This document shows positions 17,237 to 27,575 of a stretch of DNA of 64,000 nt, piece by piece. A program made the position numbers and the translations under genes. Each line of letters begins with the position of its first letter. Positions within the stretch are counted from its first letter, which is position 1. This stretch comes from a gamma proteobacterium HTCC2207 (GTDB lineage Bacteria > Pseudomonadota > Gammaproteobacteria > Pseudomonadales > Porticoccaceae): the NCBI GenBank assembly GCA_000153445.1, contig CH672397.1, forward strand, positions 80,020 through 144,019, in the 5' to 3' direction. The notes beneath the pieces were generated by a model. The model saw only the letters and a list, made by a program, of their open reading frames with translations. It had not been told where the DNA came from and ran no database searches.

Positions 17237-17926
17237 TTGATAGAAGAAAACATGTCCATTTGGCATTTGATCTCCAATGCCAGCGTGCTGGTGCAACTCG
17301 TGATGGGGCTTTTATTTGTCGCCTCAATCATGTCTTGGGTGATGATTGTGCAGCGAGGAATCTTTCTCAACGCCGCTCAGCGTGGATTCCGCCAGTTTGA
17401 AGATGCCTTCTGGTCCGGAGTGGATCTCAATAAACTCTACGGCGAACTGACTCAGGAAGCCAAAGAACATGGCGGCCGCGACGGTGTAGAAAATGTTTTT
17501 CGCGCCGGGTTTCGTGAATTTAATCGTCTTGCCCAAGTTGGCAGTGCAGACTCAGATACCATTATGGAAGGCACCGATCGCGCCATGCGTGTAGCGCTGT
17601 CTCGGGAAGATGAAAAGCTCAATATCAGCCTGCCATTTCTCGCCAGTGTCGCATCAGTTAGTCCTTATATAGGCCTGTTTGGCACCGTCTGGGGGATTAT
17701 GAACTCCTTCCGCGGCCTCGCCATGGTGCAACAGGCAACCCTAGCCACAGTAGCTCCCGGAATCTCTGAGGCACTGATCGCCACCGCCATGGGTCTGTTC
17801 GCCGCGATTCCCGCATTAATTGCTTACAACCGCTACGCCGCCATAGTGGAGACCATGAACAGCAGCTACGAAACCTTCGCCGAGGAGTTTTCGAGTATTT
17901 TGCATCGCCAGATTCGCGCCAACTAA
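17237..17926 (+). CDS. tolQ: TolQ, proton-channel subunit of the Tol-Pal system
   Basis: A MotA/TolQ/ExbB family membrane protein of about 229 residues. TM1 lies near residues 13-35 (ISNASVLVQLVMGLLFVASI), and two more helices flank the GLFGTVWGIMNSFRGL motif near the C-terminus, ending in the helix with AATAMGLFAAIPALIAYN-like sequence. It forms the proton channel with TolR that energises TolA. Start choice: AGGGAG at 17223-17228 is well spaced for TTG 17237. GTG 17228 overlaps this site, and ATG 17252 has only a weak site, so the first five residues are uncertain. Confidence 0.93.
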   Translation: MIEENMSIWHLISNASVLVQLVMGLLFVASIMSWVMIVQRGIFLNAAQRGFRQFEDAFWSGVDLNKLYGELTQEAKEHGGRDGVENVFRAGFREFNRLAQVGSADSDTIMEGTDRAMRVALSREDEKLNISLPFLASVASVSPYIGLFGTVWGIMNSFRGLAMVQQATLATVAPGISEALIATAMGLFAAIPALIAYNRYAAIVETMNSSYETFAEEFSSILHRQIRAN

Positions 17927-17974
17927 TTGGCTCAAGCGCAGTGAGCAAATGGATAAGCTTTTGAGGCTCGATAA

Positions 17975-18397
17975 GTGAAGACAAAACGAACAAAACGAAA
18001 ACTGGTTGCCGAGATTAACGTCGTACCCTATATCGACGTAACGCTGGTGTTGCTGGTGGTATTTATGATTACTGCGCCACTGCTGATGCAGGGCGTCAAA
18101 GTGGACCTGCCCGAGGCCAATTCAGCGCCTATGGACGCCAAGGACCAAGAACCCTTTATTGTCTCGATTAAAGCCGATGGCAGTTATTGGATCGACGTAA
18201 AGGGCGAGAATCAGATTCAAAGCCTTGAGGTGATCAAAGACCGGGTCGGCAAAATATTGCGTCAGACACCGAAAACCCCAGTATTAGTGTGGGGTGATAG
18301 CAAAGTGGATTACGGTGTGGTGGTCAATCTGATGAGCGAGTTACAGGCCGCCGGAGCGCCCTCTGTGGGTTTGGTCACGGAGCCACCACCAAATTAA
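17975..18397 (+). CDS. tolR: TolR, proton-channel subunit of the Tol-Pal system
   Basis: A 140-residue ExbD/TolR protein: a short basic cytoplasmic start (MKTKRTKRKLVAEINVVPYI), one transmembrane helix about residues 19-40 whose key aspartate is in YIDVTLVLLVVFMI, and a periplasmic domain. The start codon is GTG with GAGG at a suitable distance. It forms the TolQR stator complex. It lies 48 bp behind tolQ and 1 bp before tolA. Confidence 0.95.
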   Translation: MKTKRTKRKLVAEINVVPYIDVTLVLLVVFMITAPLLMQGVKVDLPEANSAPMDAKDQEPFIVSIKADGSYWIDVKGENQIQSLEVIKDRVGKILRQTPKTPVLVWGDSKVDYGVVVNLMSELQAAGAPSVGLVTEPPPN

Positions 18398-18398
18398 T

Positions 18399-19163
18399 AT
18401 GGGCAGTTTTCTCAGTTATTCCGTCGCCGTACTGGTCAGTCTTGCACTGCACCTTGGCCTGCTTGCAGTGCTGTTTGTTGGCTGGGAACCTGAAACCACT
18501 CGAGTAATGATCCAGCCGCAGTATATTGAGGCTAAGCTAGTAGAATTGGCGCCGAAGAAAGTCGTTCAACCAAAGGCCAAACCAAAGAAACCGAAGACCG
18601 ATAGTGCCAAGCAAAAGCGCGAGGCAAAAAAACGCCGAGACAAACTCGCAGCGCAGAAAAAGGCCAAGGATAAAAAACGTGAGCAAGAGCGTCTTAAAGC
18701 GCTCAGCGAAAAACAACGTCTAGAGGCTTTGCGTCTGGCTGAAGAGCAGCGACTCAGAGACGAACAGGAGGCGGCCCGAGAGGCTGAACGCAAACGCCTA
18801 GAGACAGAGTTTGCCGAGGCGCTAGCGGCGGAGCAGGCCGAAATCAACGCTCAGGAAGACGAGCGTGTCGCCAACAGTTATCGCCAGCTTATTCAGCAGC
18901 GTCTATCGGAGAACTGGAGCCGTCCGCCCAGTGCACGGCTGGGGATGGAAACCTTAATTCGTATTCGCTTGGTGCCCACTGGCCGCATCGTAGGTGTGAA
19001 TATCCTCACCTCCAGTGGCGATACAGCCTTCGATCGCTCGGTAGAGCAGGCGGCACAAAAGGTAGAGCAGTTTATTGAATTGCAGGGCATGGCCCCAGAC
19101 TTATTTGAACGCAAATTTCGTCAGGTGGATGTCGCATTTAGTCCCGAAGATCTCAGATTATAA
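18399..19163 (+). CDS. tolA: TolA, periplasm-spanning coupling protein
   Basis: 254 residues, shorter than E. coli TolA (421). An N-terminal membrane anchor (about residues 5-28, SYSVAVLVSLALHLGLLAVL, with the conserved SHLS-like SLALHL motif contacting TolQR) is followed by a long charged helical region (about 45-160, rich in Lys, Arg, Glu, Ala). A C-terminal TonB/TolA-like domain (about 160-254) contains SYRQLIQQRLSENWSRPPS and VGVNILTSSGDTAFDRSV. It transmits proton-motive energy to Pal at the outer membrane. The shortened helical stalk is common outside enterics. Confidence 0.93.
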   Translation: MGSFLSYSVAVLVSLALHLGLLAVLFVGWEPETTRVMIQPQYIEAKLVELAPKKVVQPKAKPKKPKTDSAKQKREAKKRRDKLAAQKKAKDKKREQERLKALSEKQRLEALRLAEEQRLRDEQEAAREAERKRLETEFAEALAAEQAEINAQEDERVANSYRQLIQQRLSENWSRPPSARLGMETLIRIRLVPTGRIVGVNILTSSGDTAFDRSVEQAAQKVEQFIELQGMAPDLFERKFRQVDVAFSPEDLRL

Positions 19164-19175
19164 GGTAATGACGCA

Positions 19176-20498
19176 ATGACAGTTAGAATCGCCAAATCCT
19201 CAATCCTCAGCATGCTGCCGGTTAAGCTACTGGTTGCCGTGCTGTTAGCCGTCGCCTCGCCGAGCTACGGTGAATTGGTTATTCGCGTGACTCAAGGCAA
19301 TGATCAGCCGACCAAGATTGCCATAGCGCCAATCGCCATGGGCGGGATTCAATCCTCCGAGGATATCAGCGCGATTGTCGAAGCCGACCTGGCCCGCAGT
19401 GGTTTGTTTGCTCCCATGGAACGCCGCGATATGCTCGCCTTCCCAAGCTCAGCTTCAGAGGTCTATTACCGCGACTGGCGTCTTTTAGGGGCTGAGTATC
19501 TGGTTGCTGGCAATATGCGCGCCATATCCGAAGGCCGCTATCAAATTGAATTTAGCCTATTAAATGTCAGCGGCCAAAAAACCGTATTGACTCACAAGGT
19601 TAGCGGCACCAGCAGCCAAATGCGCGATCTTGCCCACCTGATCAGCGATAAAGTCTATGAAGAAATTACTGGCATCCGCGGTGCCTTCTCCACGAGACTG
19701 GCCTATGTCACCGCCACGCGAATCAATGACGTATATACCTACAGATTAAATGTGGCCGATGCAGACGGCGCCCGAGAGAAGTTAGTTTTGGAATCTGGCG
19801 AGCCCATTATGTCCCCAGCCTGGTCCGCCAACGGTAAAGAGCTCGCCTATGTGTCCTTTGAAACTGGTCGTCCGGCTATTTTTCGGCAAAATTTGGTCAC
19901 TGCTCAACGTGAACAGTTAACCAACTTTACTGGTCTTAATGGCGCACCCTCCTGGTCTCCCGATGGCAAGAAGATGGCTCTAGTACTGTCGAAAGACGGC
20001 AACCCAGAACTGTATCTGTTGGATTTGCAGACTAAGAAATTCTCCCGCCTGACCCGGCACTTCGCTATTGATACTGAACCCACTTGGATGCCCGATGGTA
20101 AACACCTGTTGTTTACCTCGGATCGAGGTGGCACCCCGCAAATATATAAATTAAATATTGCCAGCAAGGCCACTGAGCGCCTAACATTCAGCGGTAATTA
20201 CAATGCCCGTCCAAGCCTGGCGCCAGATGGTCGCACAATGGCCATGGTGCACCGTCAGAGAGACACTTTTCATATTGCCTCGTTTGATCTTAAGACTGGC
20301 AGAATGATTGAACTGACCGAAACCAGACTAGACGAATCTCCGACGGTTGCGCCCAATGGAGCTATGCTAATGTATGCCACTAAACAAGGTGACCGAGGGG
20401 TTCTAGCTGCTGTATCATTGGACGCTGGAGTGCGCTACGTGCTGCCGTCCAGCAGTGGTGATGTCAGAGAGCCAGCCTGGTCGCCTTTTTTGCGATAG
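19176..20498 (+). CDS. tolB: TolB, periplasmic beta-propeller of the Tol-Pal system
   Basis: 440 residues with a signal peptide (about 1-32, ending AVASPSYG), an N-terminal alpha/beta domain ([20 protein letters not shown]) and a C-terminal six-bladed propeller built from repeats such as [50 protein letters not shown] and [14 protein letters not shown]. TolB binds Pal and regulates outer-membrane constriction. It follows tolA by 12 bp, consistent with one operon. Confidence 0.97.
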   Translation: MTVRIAKSSILSMLPVKLLVAVLLAVASPSYGELVIRVTQGNDQPTKIAIAPIAMGGIQSSEDISAIVEADLARSGLFAPMERRDMLAFPSSASEVYYRDWRLLGAEYLVAGNMRAISEGRYQIEFSLLNVSGQKTVLTHKVSGTSSQMRDLAHLISDKVYEEITGIRGAFSTRLAYVTATRINDVYTYRLNVADADGAREKLVLESGEPIMSPAWSANGKELAYVSFETGRPAIFRQNLVTAQREQLTNFTGLNGAPSWSPDGKKMALVLSKDGNPELYLLDLQTKKFSRLTRHFAIDTEPTWMPDGKHLLFTSDRGGTPQIYKLNIASKATERLTFSGNYNARPSLAPDGRTMAMVHRQRDTFHIASFDLKTGRMIELTETRLDESPTVAPNGAMLMYATKQGDRGVLAAVSLDAGVRYVLPSSSGDVREPAWSPFLR

Positions 20499-20630
20499 AC
20501 ATTTTGTGTATAGCCCTAGTGATAGCTGATTTAACTGCCTTTTTAAGGGTATACATAGTTAAAACACTTATAGAGACAAAAACAGTACCACCTTATAATG
20601 CTTAAAACCTTTGCCAAACAGGAGTTCAAA

Positions 20631-21131
20631 ATGAAAACATCTTTTATCAAATCTGGCCTCAGCACGTTGCTTTTAGCCGCGCTGTTGACCGGTTGTAGCA
20701 GTAATCCAGTAGTAGAAGAACAGCAGACTTCAACTGATATTGAAGATACATCTGTACAGACTGGTCAGGTTGATACCTCAGCGATCGACGATGCCGCTGT
20801 CGAAGTGATGACCGCAGATACCGTATTCTATTTTGACTTTGACAAAGCGCTTTTAAAGCCTGAGTCGCGCGCAGCGCTGCTCGAGCACTCTGCATCACTG
20901 CAGAACAGCCCGCGCAATGTGCGTCTTGAAGGTCATGCCGATGAGCGCGGCACGCGCGAGTACAACATGGCACTGGGCGAGCGACGCGCCAACGCAGTTA
21001 AAGAATTCCTCGTTCTGCAGGGTGTTTCTCCCGGTTTGATCGAAGTTATCAGCTACGGCGAAGAACGCGCAGCAGCCTATGGCAGTAACGATGATGCCTG
21101 GGGCCTCAACCGTCGAGTTGAACTGAAGTAA
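20631..21131 (+). CDS. pal: Peptidoglycan-associated lipoprotein Pal
   Basis: A 166-residue outer-membrane lipoprotein. The lipobox LLTGC places the lipidated cysteine at C22. A flexible linker (about 23-65) leads to an OmpA-like peptidoglycan-binding domain (FYFDFDKALLKPESRAALL, LEGHADERGTREYNMALGERRA, VISYGEERAA). ATG 20631 with AGGAG upstream is the start, and the in-frame ATG at 20598 would spoil the signal peptide. About 130 bp separate it from tolB, so it may also have its own promoter. Confidence 0.97.
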   Translation: MKTSFIKSGLSTLLLAALLTGCSSNPVVEEQQTSTDIEDTSVQTGQVDTSAIDDAAVEVMTADTVFYFDFDKALLKPESRAALLEHSASLQNSPRNVRLEGHADERGTREYNMALGERRANAVKEFLVLQGVSPGLIEVISYGEERAAAYGSNDDAWGLNRRVELK

Positions 21132-21242
21132 AAAATTCTTTGGCGGGTTAAAATAGCCAAAAGAAATAAGCGTGCGGCCGGGGTTGTGACATACTCTGGC
21201 CGTTTCTCTATTTGTTATAAACAGGATTATCCTCGACTCGCC

Positions 21243-22142
21243 ATGAAATCTTCTCTTGCACCGGTCTTACTCTCAGCTACCTCCCTGCTATTGGTGTCAT
21301 TAGCCGGCAATGTTGCGGCCCAGGTTGCACCTGTAGTCGACTTAACGTCCAGTACGCCCAAGCCAGTGGTTCGCACTGCGGCAGCAGTGGACGACCGCTA
21401 TAACCAGTCGCAGATGATGCAAAATGAAGTGCGTGAGCTGCGTGGCTTGGTTGAGCAGCTCAGCTATGAGTTGCAGCGCGTCAAGCAGCGACAGATGGAT
21501 GATTACCTGGACCTCGACAGACGACTTAGTGCGGTGCTATCCGGTGCTACGCCAGAGGAATTTACCGCTGATGCAGATGGCGACTTGCAGCTTAATATCG
21601 ATGGTCAGTCAGCAGTGGTTGCTGGATCCTCAGTTATTAATGGCGACGGTATGGAAGGACAGGTGCCAAACCAGGCTCTAGAGGGACAGGCTGTTGATGG
21701 TCTGGCTTTAAATGGGCGGTCGTTAAATGGAGTGCCTCAAACTCCAACGATTACACCGGCCATTAACACCGAAGAGATCGCGCAAAATTACGCACAGGCA
21801 TCCAACCTGCTGCTTAAGGAGCGCGACATCAATGCCGCAGCGCAAGCTTTTAAACAGCATGTTATCGACTATCCAGCCAGCCCCTATACCGCCAATGCCC
21901 ACTACTGGCTCGGTGAAATCTATCTGCTGCAAGGACAGGATGAAATGGCCCGCCAGGCCTTCACCCTGGTCGTTGAGCAACACCCAAAACATAGTAAGGC
22001 GATGGACGCGACCTTTAAACTTGGCAAGATATATCACCAACTGGGCGAGATAGACCGCGCCCGCGAGCTTCTCGAGAAAGCCTCGAGAGGCACCGGTGGT
22101 GCTGCCAGCAAAGCTCAGCGCTACTTAAAGACGAATTTTTAG
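21243..22142 (+). CDS. cpoB: CpoB (YbgF), Tol-Pal-associated periplasmic coordinator
   Basis: 299 residues with a signal peptide (about 1-27, ending NVAAQ), an N-terminal coiled coil (about 45-85, MQNEVRELRGLVEQLSYELQ) that trimerises, and C-terminal TPR repeats (about 180-299: NAHYWLGEIYLLQGQDEMA, AMDATFKLGKIYHQLGEIDRA). Between them lies a Gly/Asn-rich linker of about 60 residues with quasi-repeats (ALEGQAVDGLALNGRSLNG). CpoB ties outer-membrane constriction to PBP1B activity. The start at 21243 is chosen because it begins the signal peptide, and the upstream in-frame extension is unconserved. Confidence 0.93.
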   Translation: MKSSLAPVLLSATSLLLVSLAGNVAAQVAPVVDLTSSTPKPVVRTAAAVDDRYNQSQMMQNEVRELRGLVEQLSYELQRVKQRQMDDYLDLDRRLSAVLSGATPEEFTADADGDLQLNIDGQSAVVAGSSVINGDGMEGQVPNQALEGQAVDGLALNGRSLNGVPQTPTITPAINTEEIAQNYAQASNLLLKERDINAAAQAFKQHVIDYPASPYTANAHYWLGEIYLLQGQDEMARQAFTLVVEQHPKHSKAMDATFKLGKIYHQLGEIDRARELLEKASRGTGGAASKAQRYLKTNF

Positions 22143-22201
22143 TCCTGAGCGTTTAATCAATAGTTTTTACCTTCAGTCCCAGCCAACCAGACAATAATCA
22201 C

Positions 22202-22852
22202 ATGCCCGAAACCGAACTTCGTATCACCGAGATATTCCACTCCCTGCAGGGTGAAACCAGCACCGTAGGCCTGCCCACCGTATTTGTGCGCCTCACCGGC
22301 TGCCCACTGCGCTGTGGTTATTGCGACACCGCCTATGCCTTCGAAGGCGGCAGTAAATGGACTCTCAGTGATATTCTTAGCACCGTAGCCGACTACGGCG
22401 CCAAATATGTCACCGTCACCGGTGGCGAGCCTCTAGCGCAGCCTCAGTGCATAGAGCTACTGAAACAACTCTGTGATCTGGGTTACCGCGTATCTCTAGA
22501 AACCAGCGGCGCTATGCCAGTAGAAGACGTAGACCCAAGAGTCTTTAAAATTGTCGATCTAAAAACCCCGGGTTCGGGCGAGGTATCGAAAAATCTCTAT
22601 AGCAATATCGAATATCTTTTGCCCCATGACGAAGTGAAATTTGTTATCTGTGATCGCCAAGATTACGACTGGAGCTGCATGAAAATCGACGAACTAGGCT
22701 TGCAGGGCAGGGTAGCTGAAATACTCTTCTCACCCAGCCAGGGCGTGTTACCCCCGGCAGAGCTCGCCAAATGGATGCTCCACGACAAACTCAATCTGCG
22801 CATGCAGATTCAGACTCACAAATATATCTTCGGTGACCAACCAGGTCACTAG
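22202..22852 (+). CDS. queE: 7-carboxy-7-deazaguanine synthase QueE
   Basis: A 216-residue radical-SAM enzyme converting CPH4 to 7-carboxy-7-deazaguanine in queuosine synthesis. The N-terminus [20 protein letters not shown] and the cluster motif [14 protein letters not shown] (C-x3-C-x2-C about residues 34-41) are clear, and [11 protein letters not shown] is the SAM-binding GGE motif. It is followed 41 bp later by queC, the next enzyme but one in the pathway. Confidence 0.96.
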   Translation: MPETELRITEIFHSLQGETSTVGLPTVFVRLTGCPLRCGYCDTAYAFEGGSKWTLSDILSTVADYGAKYVTVTGGEPLAQPQCIELLKQLCDLGYRVSLETSGAMPVEDVDPRVFKIVDLKTPGSGEVSKNLYSNIEYLLPHDEVKFVICDRQDYDWSCMKIDELGLQGRVAEILFSPSQGVLPPAELAKWMLHDKLNLRMQIQTHKYIFGDQPGH

Positions 22853-22893
22853 CACCAAGTAAAAAGTCGTTAATACAGGACAATCTAAAAAGC

Positions 22894-23574
22894 ATGGCAA
22901 AGAAAGCGGTAATTCTCGTATCCGGCGGGCTCGATTCCACCACCGTAGTCGCAATGGCCAAAAGCCAAGGCTACGACTGTTACACCCTCAGTTTTGACTA
23001 CGGTCAGCGCCATCGCTCCGAGTTAGTCGCCGCCCAAAAAATCTCCGAGTTAATGACCGTCCATGCTCACAAAGTGGTCAAATTGGATCTAGGTAGTATT
23101 GGCGGCTCAGCTCTAACCGACAGCAGTATCGAAGTGCCTGAAACAGAAACCACCGGCATACCGGTCACCTATGTTCCTGCTCGCAATACCGTGTTTCTCT
23201 CAATCGCCCTAGGCTGGGCCGAAGTGCTTGGCGCCAACGATATCTTTCTCGGCGTTAACGCCGTCGACTACTCCGGCTACCCAGACTGTCGCCCCGAGTA
23301 CATAAAAGCCTTTGAAACCATGGCCAACCTTGCCACCAAAGCTGCAGTAGAAGGGCAGAAGTTAACAATCCACGCGCCGTTAATAGATTTGACCAAAGGA
23401 CAGATCGTTGAGGCTGGAATGGCCCTAGGCGTCGATTACAGCAATACCGTTTCCTGTTATCAGGCCAATTTAGAAGGCGAAGCCTGCGGCAAATGTGAAA
23501 GCTGCCGACTGCGCCGACAAGGCTTCGAACAGGCCGGAATAAAAGACCCTACCAGATATCAAAAAAACGCTTGA
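22894..23574 (+). CDS. queC: 7-cyano-7-deazaguanine synthase QueC
   Basis: A 226-residue ATP-dependent enzyme turning 7-carboxy-7-deazaguanine into preQ0. The ATP pyrophosphatase motif SGGLDSTT is near residue 10, followed by [11 protein letters not shown]. The C-terminal zinc site uses [17 protein letters not shown] (four cysteines). The gene lies 41 bp behind queE and 39 bp before tRNA-Lys. Confidence 0.96.
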   Translation: MAKKAVILVSGGLDSTTVVAMAKSQGYDCYTLSFDYGQRHRSELVAAQKISELMTVHAHKVVKLDLGSIGGSALTDSSIEVPETETTGIPVTYVPARNTVFLSIALGWAEVLGANDIFLGVNAVDYSGYPDCRPEYIKAFETMANLATKAAVEGQKLTIHAPLIDLTKGQIVEAGMALGVDYSNTVSCYQANLEGEACGKCESCRLRRQGFEQAGIKDPTRYQKNA

Positions 23575-23613
23575 ATTCTGGCAGCTGGTCAGTATGATAC
23601 GCACCTCTTCAAA

Positions 23614-23688
23614 GGGCCGTTAGCTCAGCGGTAGAGCAGTTGGCTTTTAACCAATTGGTCGATGGTTCGAATCCATCACGGCCCACCA
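23614..23688 (+). tRNA. tRNA-Lys (anticodon TTT), CCA encoded
   Basis: 75 bases folding as a cloverleaf: acceptor arm GGGCCGT with ACGGCCC, D arm GCTC...GAGC, anticodon loop CTTTTAA giving anticodon TTT, and T arm with GGTTCGAATCC. The 3' CCA is encoded. It is followed within 10 bases by a terminator hairpin. Confidence 0.95.
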
Positions 23689-23695
23689 AACAAAT

Positions 23696-23725
23696 AAAAA
23701 AGCCACCCAATCGGGTGGCTTTTTT
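23696..23725 (+). terminator. Terminator of tRNA-Lys
   Basis: Symmetric hairpin AAAAAAGCCACCC / GGGTGGCTTTTTT with loop AATC, so it can work in both directions. It is also the first element of the duplicated 114-bp segment. Confidence 0.88.
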
Positions 23726-23992
23726 ATTTGTCCGGCGGGTTCGTCTGGAAAGAACCACGTTCGACAAACTAGCCTTACAGGCGAGTTTGGACGCCAAAGG
23801 CGCCCCGAAGGGGTGGGAAATAGCCCAAGGGCTATCTCCCATCAATCCATCACCCATTCTCCTAGTCGAACACAATCTGCCACCCAATCGGGTGGCTTTT
23901 TTATTTGTCCGGCGGGTTCGTCTGGAAAGAACCACGTTCGACAAACTAGCCTTACAGGCGAGTTTGGACGCCGCAGGCGCCCCGAAGGGGTG
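23702..23992. repeat. Direct duplication of a 114-bp terminator-plus-tail segment downstream of tRNA-Lys
   Basis: Copy 1 (23702-23815) and copy 2 (23879-23992) differ at only two bases (GCCAAAGGC against GCCGCAGGC) and are 177 bp apart start to start. Each carries the terminator GCCACCCAATCGGGTGGC, then a GC-rich tail that reads RRVRLERTTFDKLALQ in one frame. A degenerate third piece of the tail lies at about 24029-24060. The rest of the 560-bp gap to the next gene holds no convincing gene. Confidence 0.9.
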
Positions 23993-24250
23993 AACAACAG
24001 CCGATAGGCGACTTATCATCACTAATTAGGCTTACAGCCGAGTTTGGACCCAAAAAGCGCCTGGCCGGATCTGTAACAACCCAAAACCTATCTTCCATCA
24101 ACTAATCATGCCTTAAAGTCCCGTCCAAGCCGCCCCAAAATTTAATCTAACGTCACTTTATATTCCAAGGTGGGGTTTTCCCACACTCAAGCGTCTTATA
24201 CCCCTGCGATAGCGTTCTTTATCGTCCCTCATATCAGCACAGGAATAGCC

Positions 24251-25639
24251 ATGAATCTCCAACACTTCGATAAAATCATCCGCACCCAAATGCGCAAGCG
24301 CAACACCCCAGGGATGGCGATTAGCATTATTAAAGACAACCGAACCCTGTACTCAAAAGGCTTTGGTGCTCGCAACCTAAAACAGCAAGAGCCCATGGAT
24401 GCCGATACACTGCTAGGCATTGGTAGTATTACCAAATCCTTCACCGCCTTCGCCATTATGCAACTGCAGGACCGCGGACAGCTCTCCATTGAAGACAGCG
24501 CCGCCAAGTATCTCAATGTAGAGCCCTTCGTCTCGCGGCCCGAGATCAAAATCAAACATATGCTCTCGCACGCCAGCGGTGTGCCTTCGATGGATGCTGG
24601 AATGCTTTCATTTAACTACACCTTTGGCGACTTTAGCCGCATTTACCCAGCTAGCAATCGTGAGGACTTTTTAGCTCATTTAGCTGATGCTGAAGAATTT
24701 ACTCTATTTAAGCCCGGCGAGAAGTTTTTTTATAACAACGATATGTACACCTGCTTGGCGTTTATCGTTGAGGAAATTACGGGCCTCAACTTTGAACAGT
24801 TTGTGCAAGCGAATATCCTTAATCCCCTTGAAATGACCCGAGCGGTTTTATCCAAGTCAGCATTTGACGCCGATGATAATCGCATGACCGGTTATCTCTT
24901 AGAAATGAAAAACGGCAAGTCCTGTGCAAAAGAAAGTGATGTCCCCATCGACGGTTATCTCCAGGCGATCGGTGGTCTATATGTCTCAATGAACGAAATG
25001 CTTAACTATGCTAAGTGCCTGTTAAACCATGGGGAGTTTAATGGCACGCAGATACTCTCTAAAGAATCAGTAGCCACATTGTTCGCATCACAAATTGCCA
25101 CGCCCTACGGCGAAGGGAACAACCCCCAATATGCATTGGGCTGGTGCATAGAGTCACCAACAAATTTTGTTCCTTATGGCGTGCTGCAGCATGGCGGTGG
25201 CATGGGAACAAGCAATTCTTTTTTACTGCTGATACCCGAGTTAAACGCCGCCGTTGTTGCTGCAGAAAATGCGGGTACAGGTATCACACCGCTTATAGCC
25301 CGAGTGGCGGTGGCCGAACTGCTGGGAGATAAGCCCGAGGTAGTGGTTGAGGATCTGCGCATGGACCTGTGCCTTGCTGAGGTCGAAGGTACCTATCAGT
25401 CCCAGTACGATATGTATAAGTTAACCGTCGGTCGTAAAAACGGAGTGCTGCAAGCAGATGTAGAAACAGACGATGGCAGCTTTAGTTTTCCATTGATTCC
25501 CAGTGATATAGATAATTTGGAATTCAGTGTTTACTCATTGCGATCATCTCGTCATGCCAAAGTAGTGTTTTATCGAGACGAAAAAACCCAAAAAATTGCT
25601 TTTTCGAGGTATGACCGGTTTATGTATCGCCGAGTTTAA
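24251..25639 (+). CDS. Serine hydrolase of the beta-lactamase / S12 peptidase family
   Basis: 462 residues. The SxxK motif is SITK (S59 to K62), the YxN motif is in FFYNNDMY, and the third motif is HGG in LQHGGGMGTS. It is therefore a catalytically intact class C-like serine hydrolase. Such proteins act as esterases, D-aminopeptidases or DD-peptidases, and the substrate cannot be told. A C-terminal beta-rich domain (about 370-462) follows the catalytic fold. No signal peptide is seen with the start at 24251 (AGGAATAGCC upstream). A longer frame from 24170 would add a hydrophobic stretch that might act as one. The next gene is an unusual D-/L-aminopeptidase fusion. Confidence 0.85.
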   Translation: MNLQHFDKIIRTQMRKRNTPGMAISIIKDNRTLYSKGFGARNLKQQEPMDADTLLGIGSITKSFTAFAIMQLQDRGQLSIEDSAAKYLNVEPFVSRPEIKIKHMLSHASGVPSMDAGMLSFNYTFGDFSRIYPASNREDFLAHLADAEEFTLFKPGEKFFYNNDMYTCLAFIVEEITGLNFEQFVQANILNPLEMTRAVLSKSAFDADDNRMTGYLLEMKNGKSCAKESDVPIDGYLQAIGGLYVSMNEMLNYAKCLLNHGEFNGTQILSKESVATLFASQIATPYGEGNNPQYALGWCIESPTNFVPYGVLQHGGGMGTSNSFLLLIPELNAAVVAAENAGTGITPLIARVAVAELLGDKPEVVVEDLRMDLCLAEVEGTYQSQYDMYKLTVGRKNGVLQADVETDDGSFSFPLIPSDIDNLEFSVYSLRSSRHAKVVFYRDEKTQKIAFSRYDRFMYRRV

Positions 25640-25689
25640 GTTGCATAGGCTAATAGGGTGTATTGATTCAAACGGAAAGGAGTCGGTTA

Positions 25690-25749
25690 ATGATTAATTT
25701 TCTATTTGTCTATCACGGCAGTAGTGATTCAGTGCCTGATTGTCGCTGA
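25690..25749 (+). other. Mini-ORF with strong ribosome binding site, possible gene remnant
   Basis: A 19-codon frame beginning MINFLFVYHG follows AAGGAG at proper spacing (25677-25682) in the 154-bp gap before the fusion aminopeptidase. The start resembles the first residues of YciI-like proteins (FLFVYHGG). It may be a truncated relic or a short leader. Nothing downstream continues the family. Confidence 0.3.
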
Positions 25750-25790
25750 CAATTGAAGATTAACTTTATAAATTCATTTGCAGGGAATAA

Positions 25791-27335
<1,545 letters not shown>

Positions 27336-27370
27336 GGGTTTGTTGTCTCTTGTGTGGTGGCGGGGGGGTG

Positions 27371-27438
27371 AGATCCCTCGTCGCTGCGCTCTATCGGGAT
27401 GACGAAGTGGTTGTGTTCTGTCGGGATGACGAAGTGGG
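27371..27438. repeat. REP-like repeat copies
   Basis: GAGATCCCTCGTCGCTGCGC followed by TCGGGATGACGAAGTGG, then a second TCGGGATGACGAAGTGG. This is a variant of the dispersed palindromic repeat seen at 6592. It lies in the 240-bp gap before gloB, which otherwise shows no gene. Confidence 0.6.
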
Positions 27439-27575
27439 TGTGGTAACGAGTTTGGTTTAGGTGGCAAGGTGAGTTTTTAGAGTGGGGAGAATTAATACTA
27501 AACCCTCTCTAGCTTTCACCAATACAAGTCGTTATTGTCCTTGCTATCAAGTGTCAATCACTCCCAGAGGCGGCT

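Noticed and set aside
17228..17251. GTG 17228 as the tolQ start
   Set aside because: The purine-rich site AGGGAG overlaps this codon, leaving no spacing. TTG 17237 is better placed, with ATG 17252 as the fallback.
23609..24022. Minus-strand 137-codon frame reading GRDGFEPSTNWL and repeated KLACKASLSNVV
   Set aside because: It is the antisense of tRNA-Lys and of the duplicated tail. Such peptides are well-known artefacts of tRNA regions.
23614..24250. Genomic island insertion at tRNA-Lys
   Set aside because: No integrase, no duplicated tRNA 3' end and no mobile genes follow. The repeated tail alone does not support an att site.
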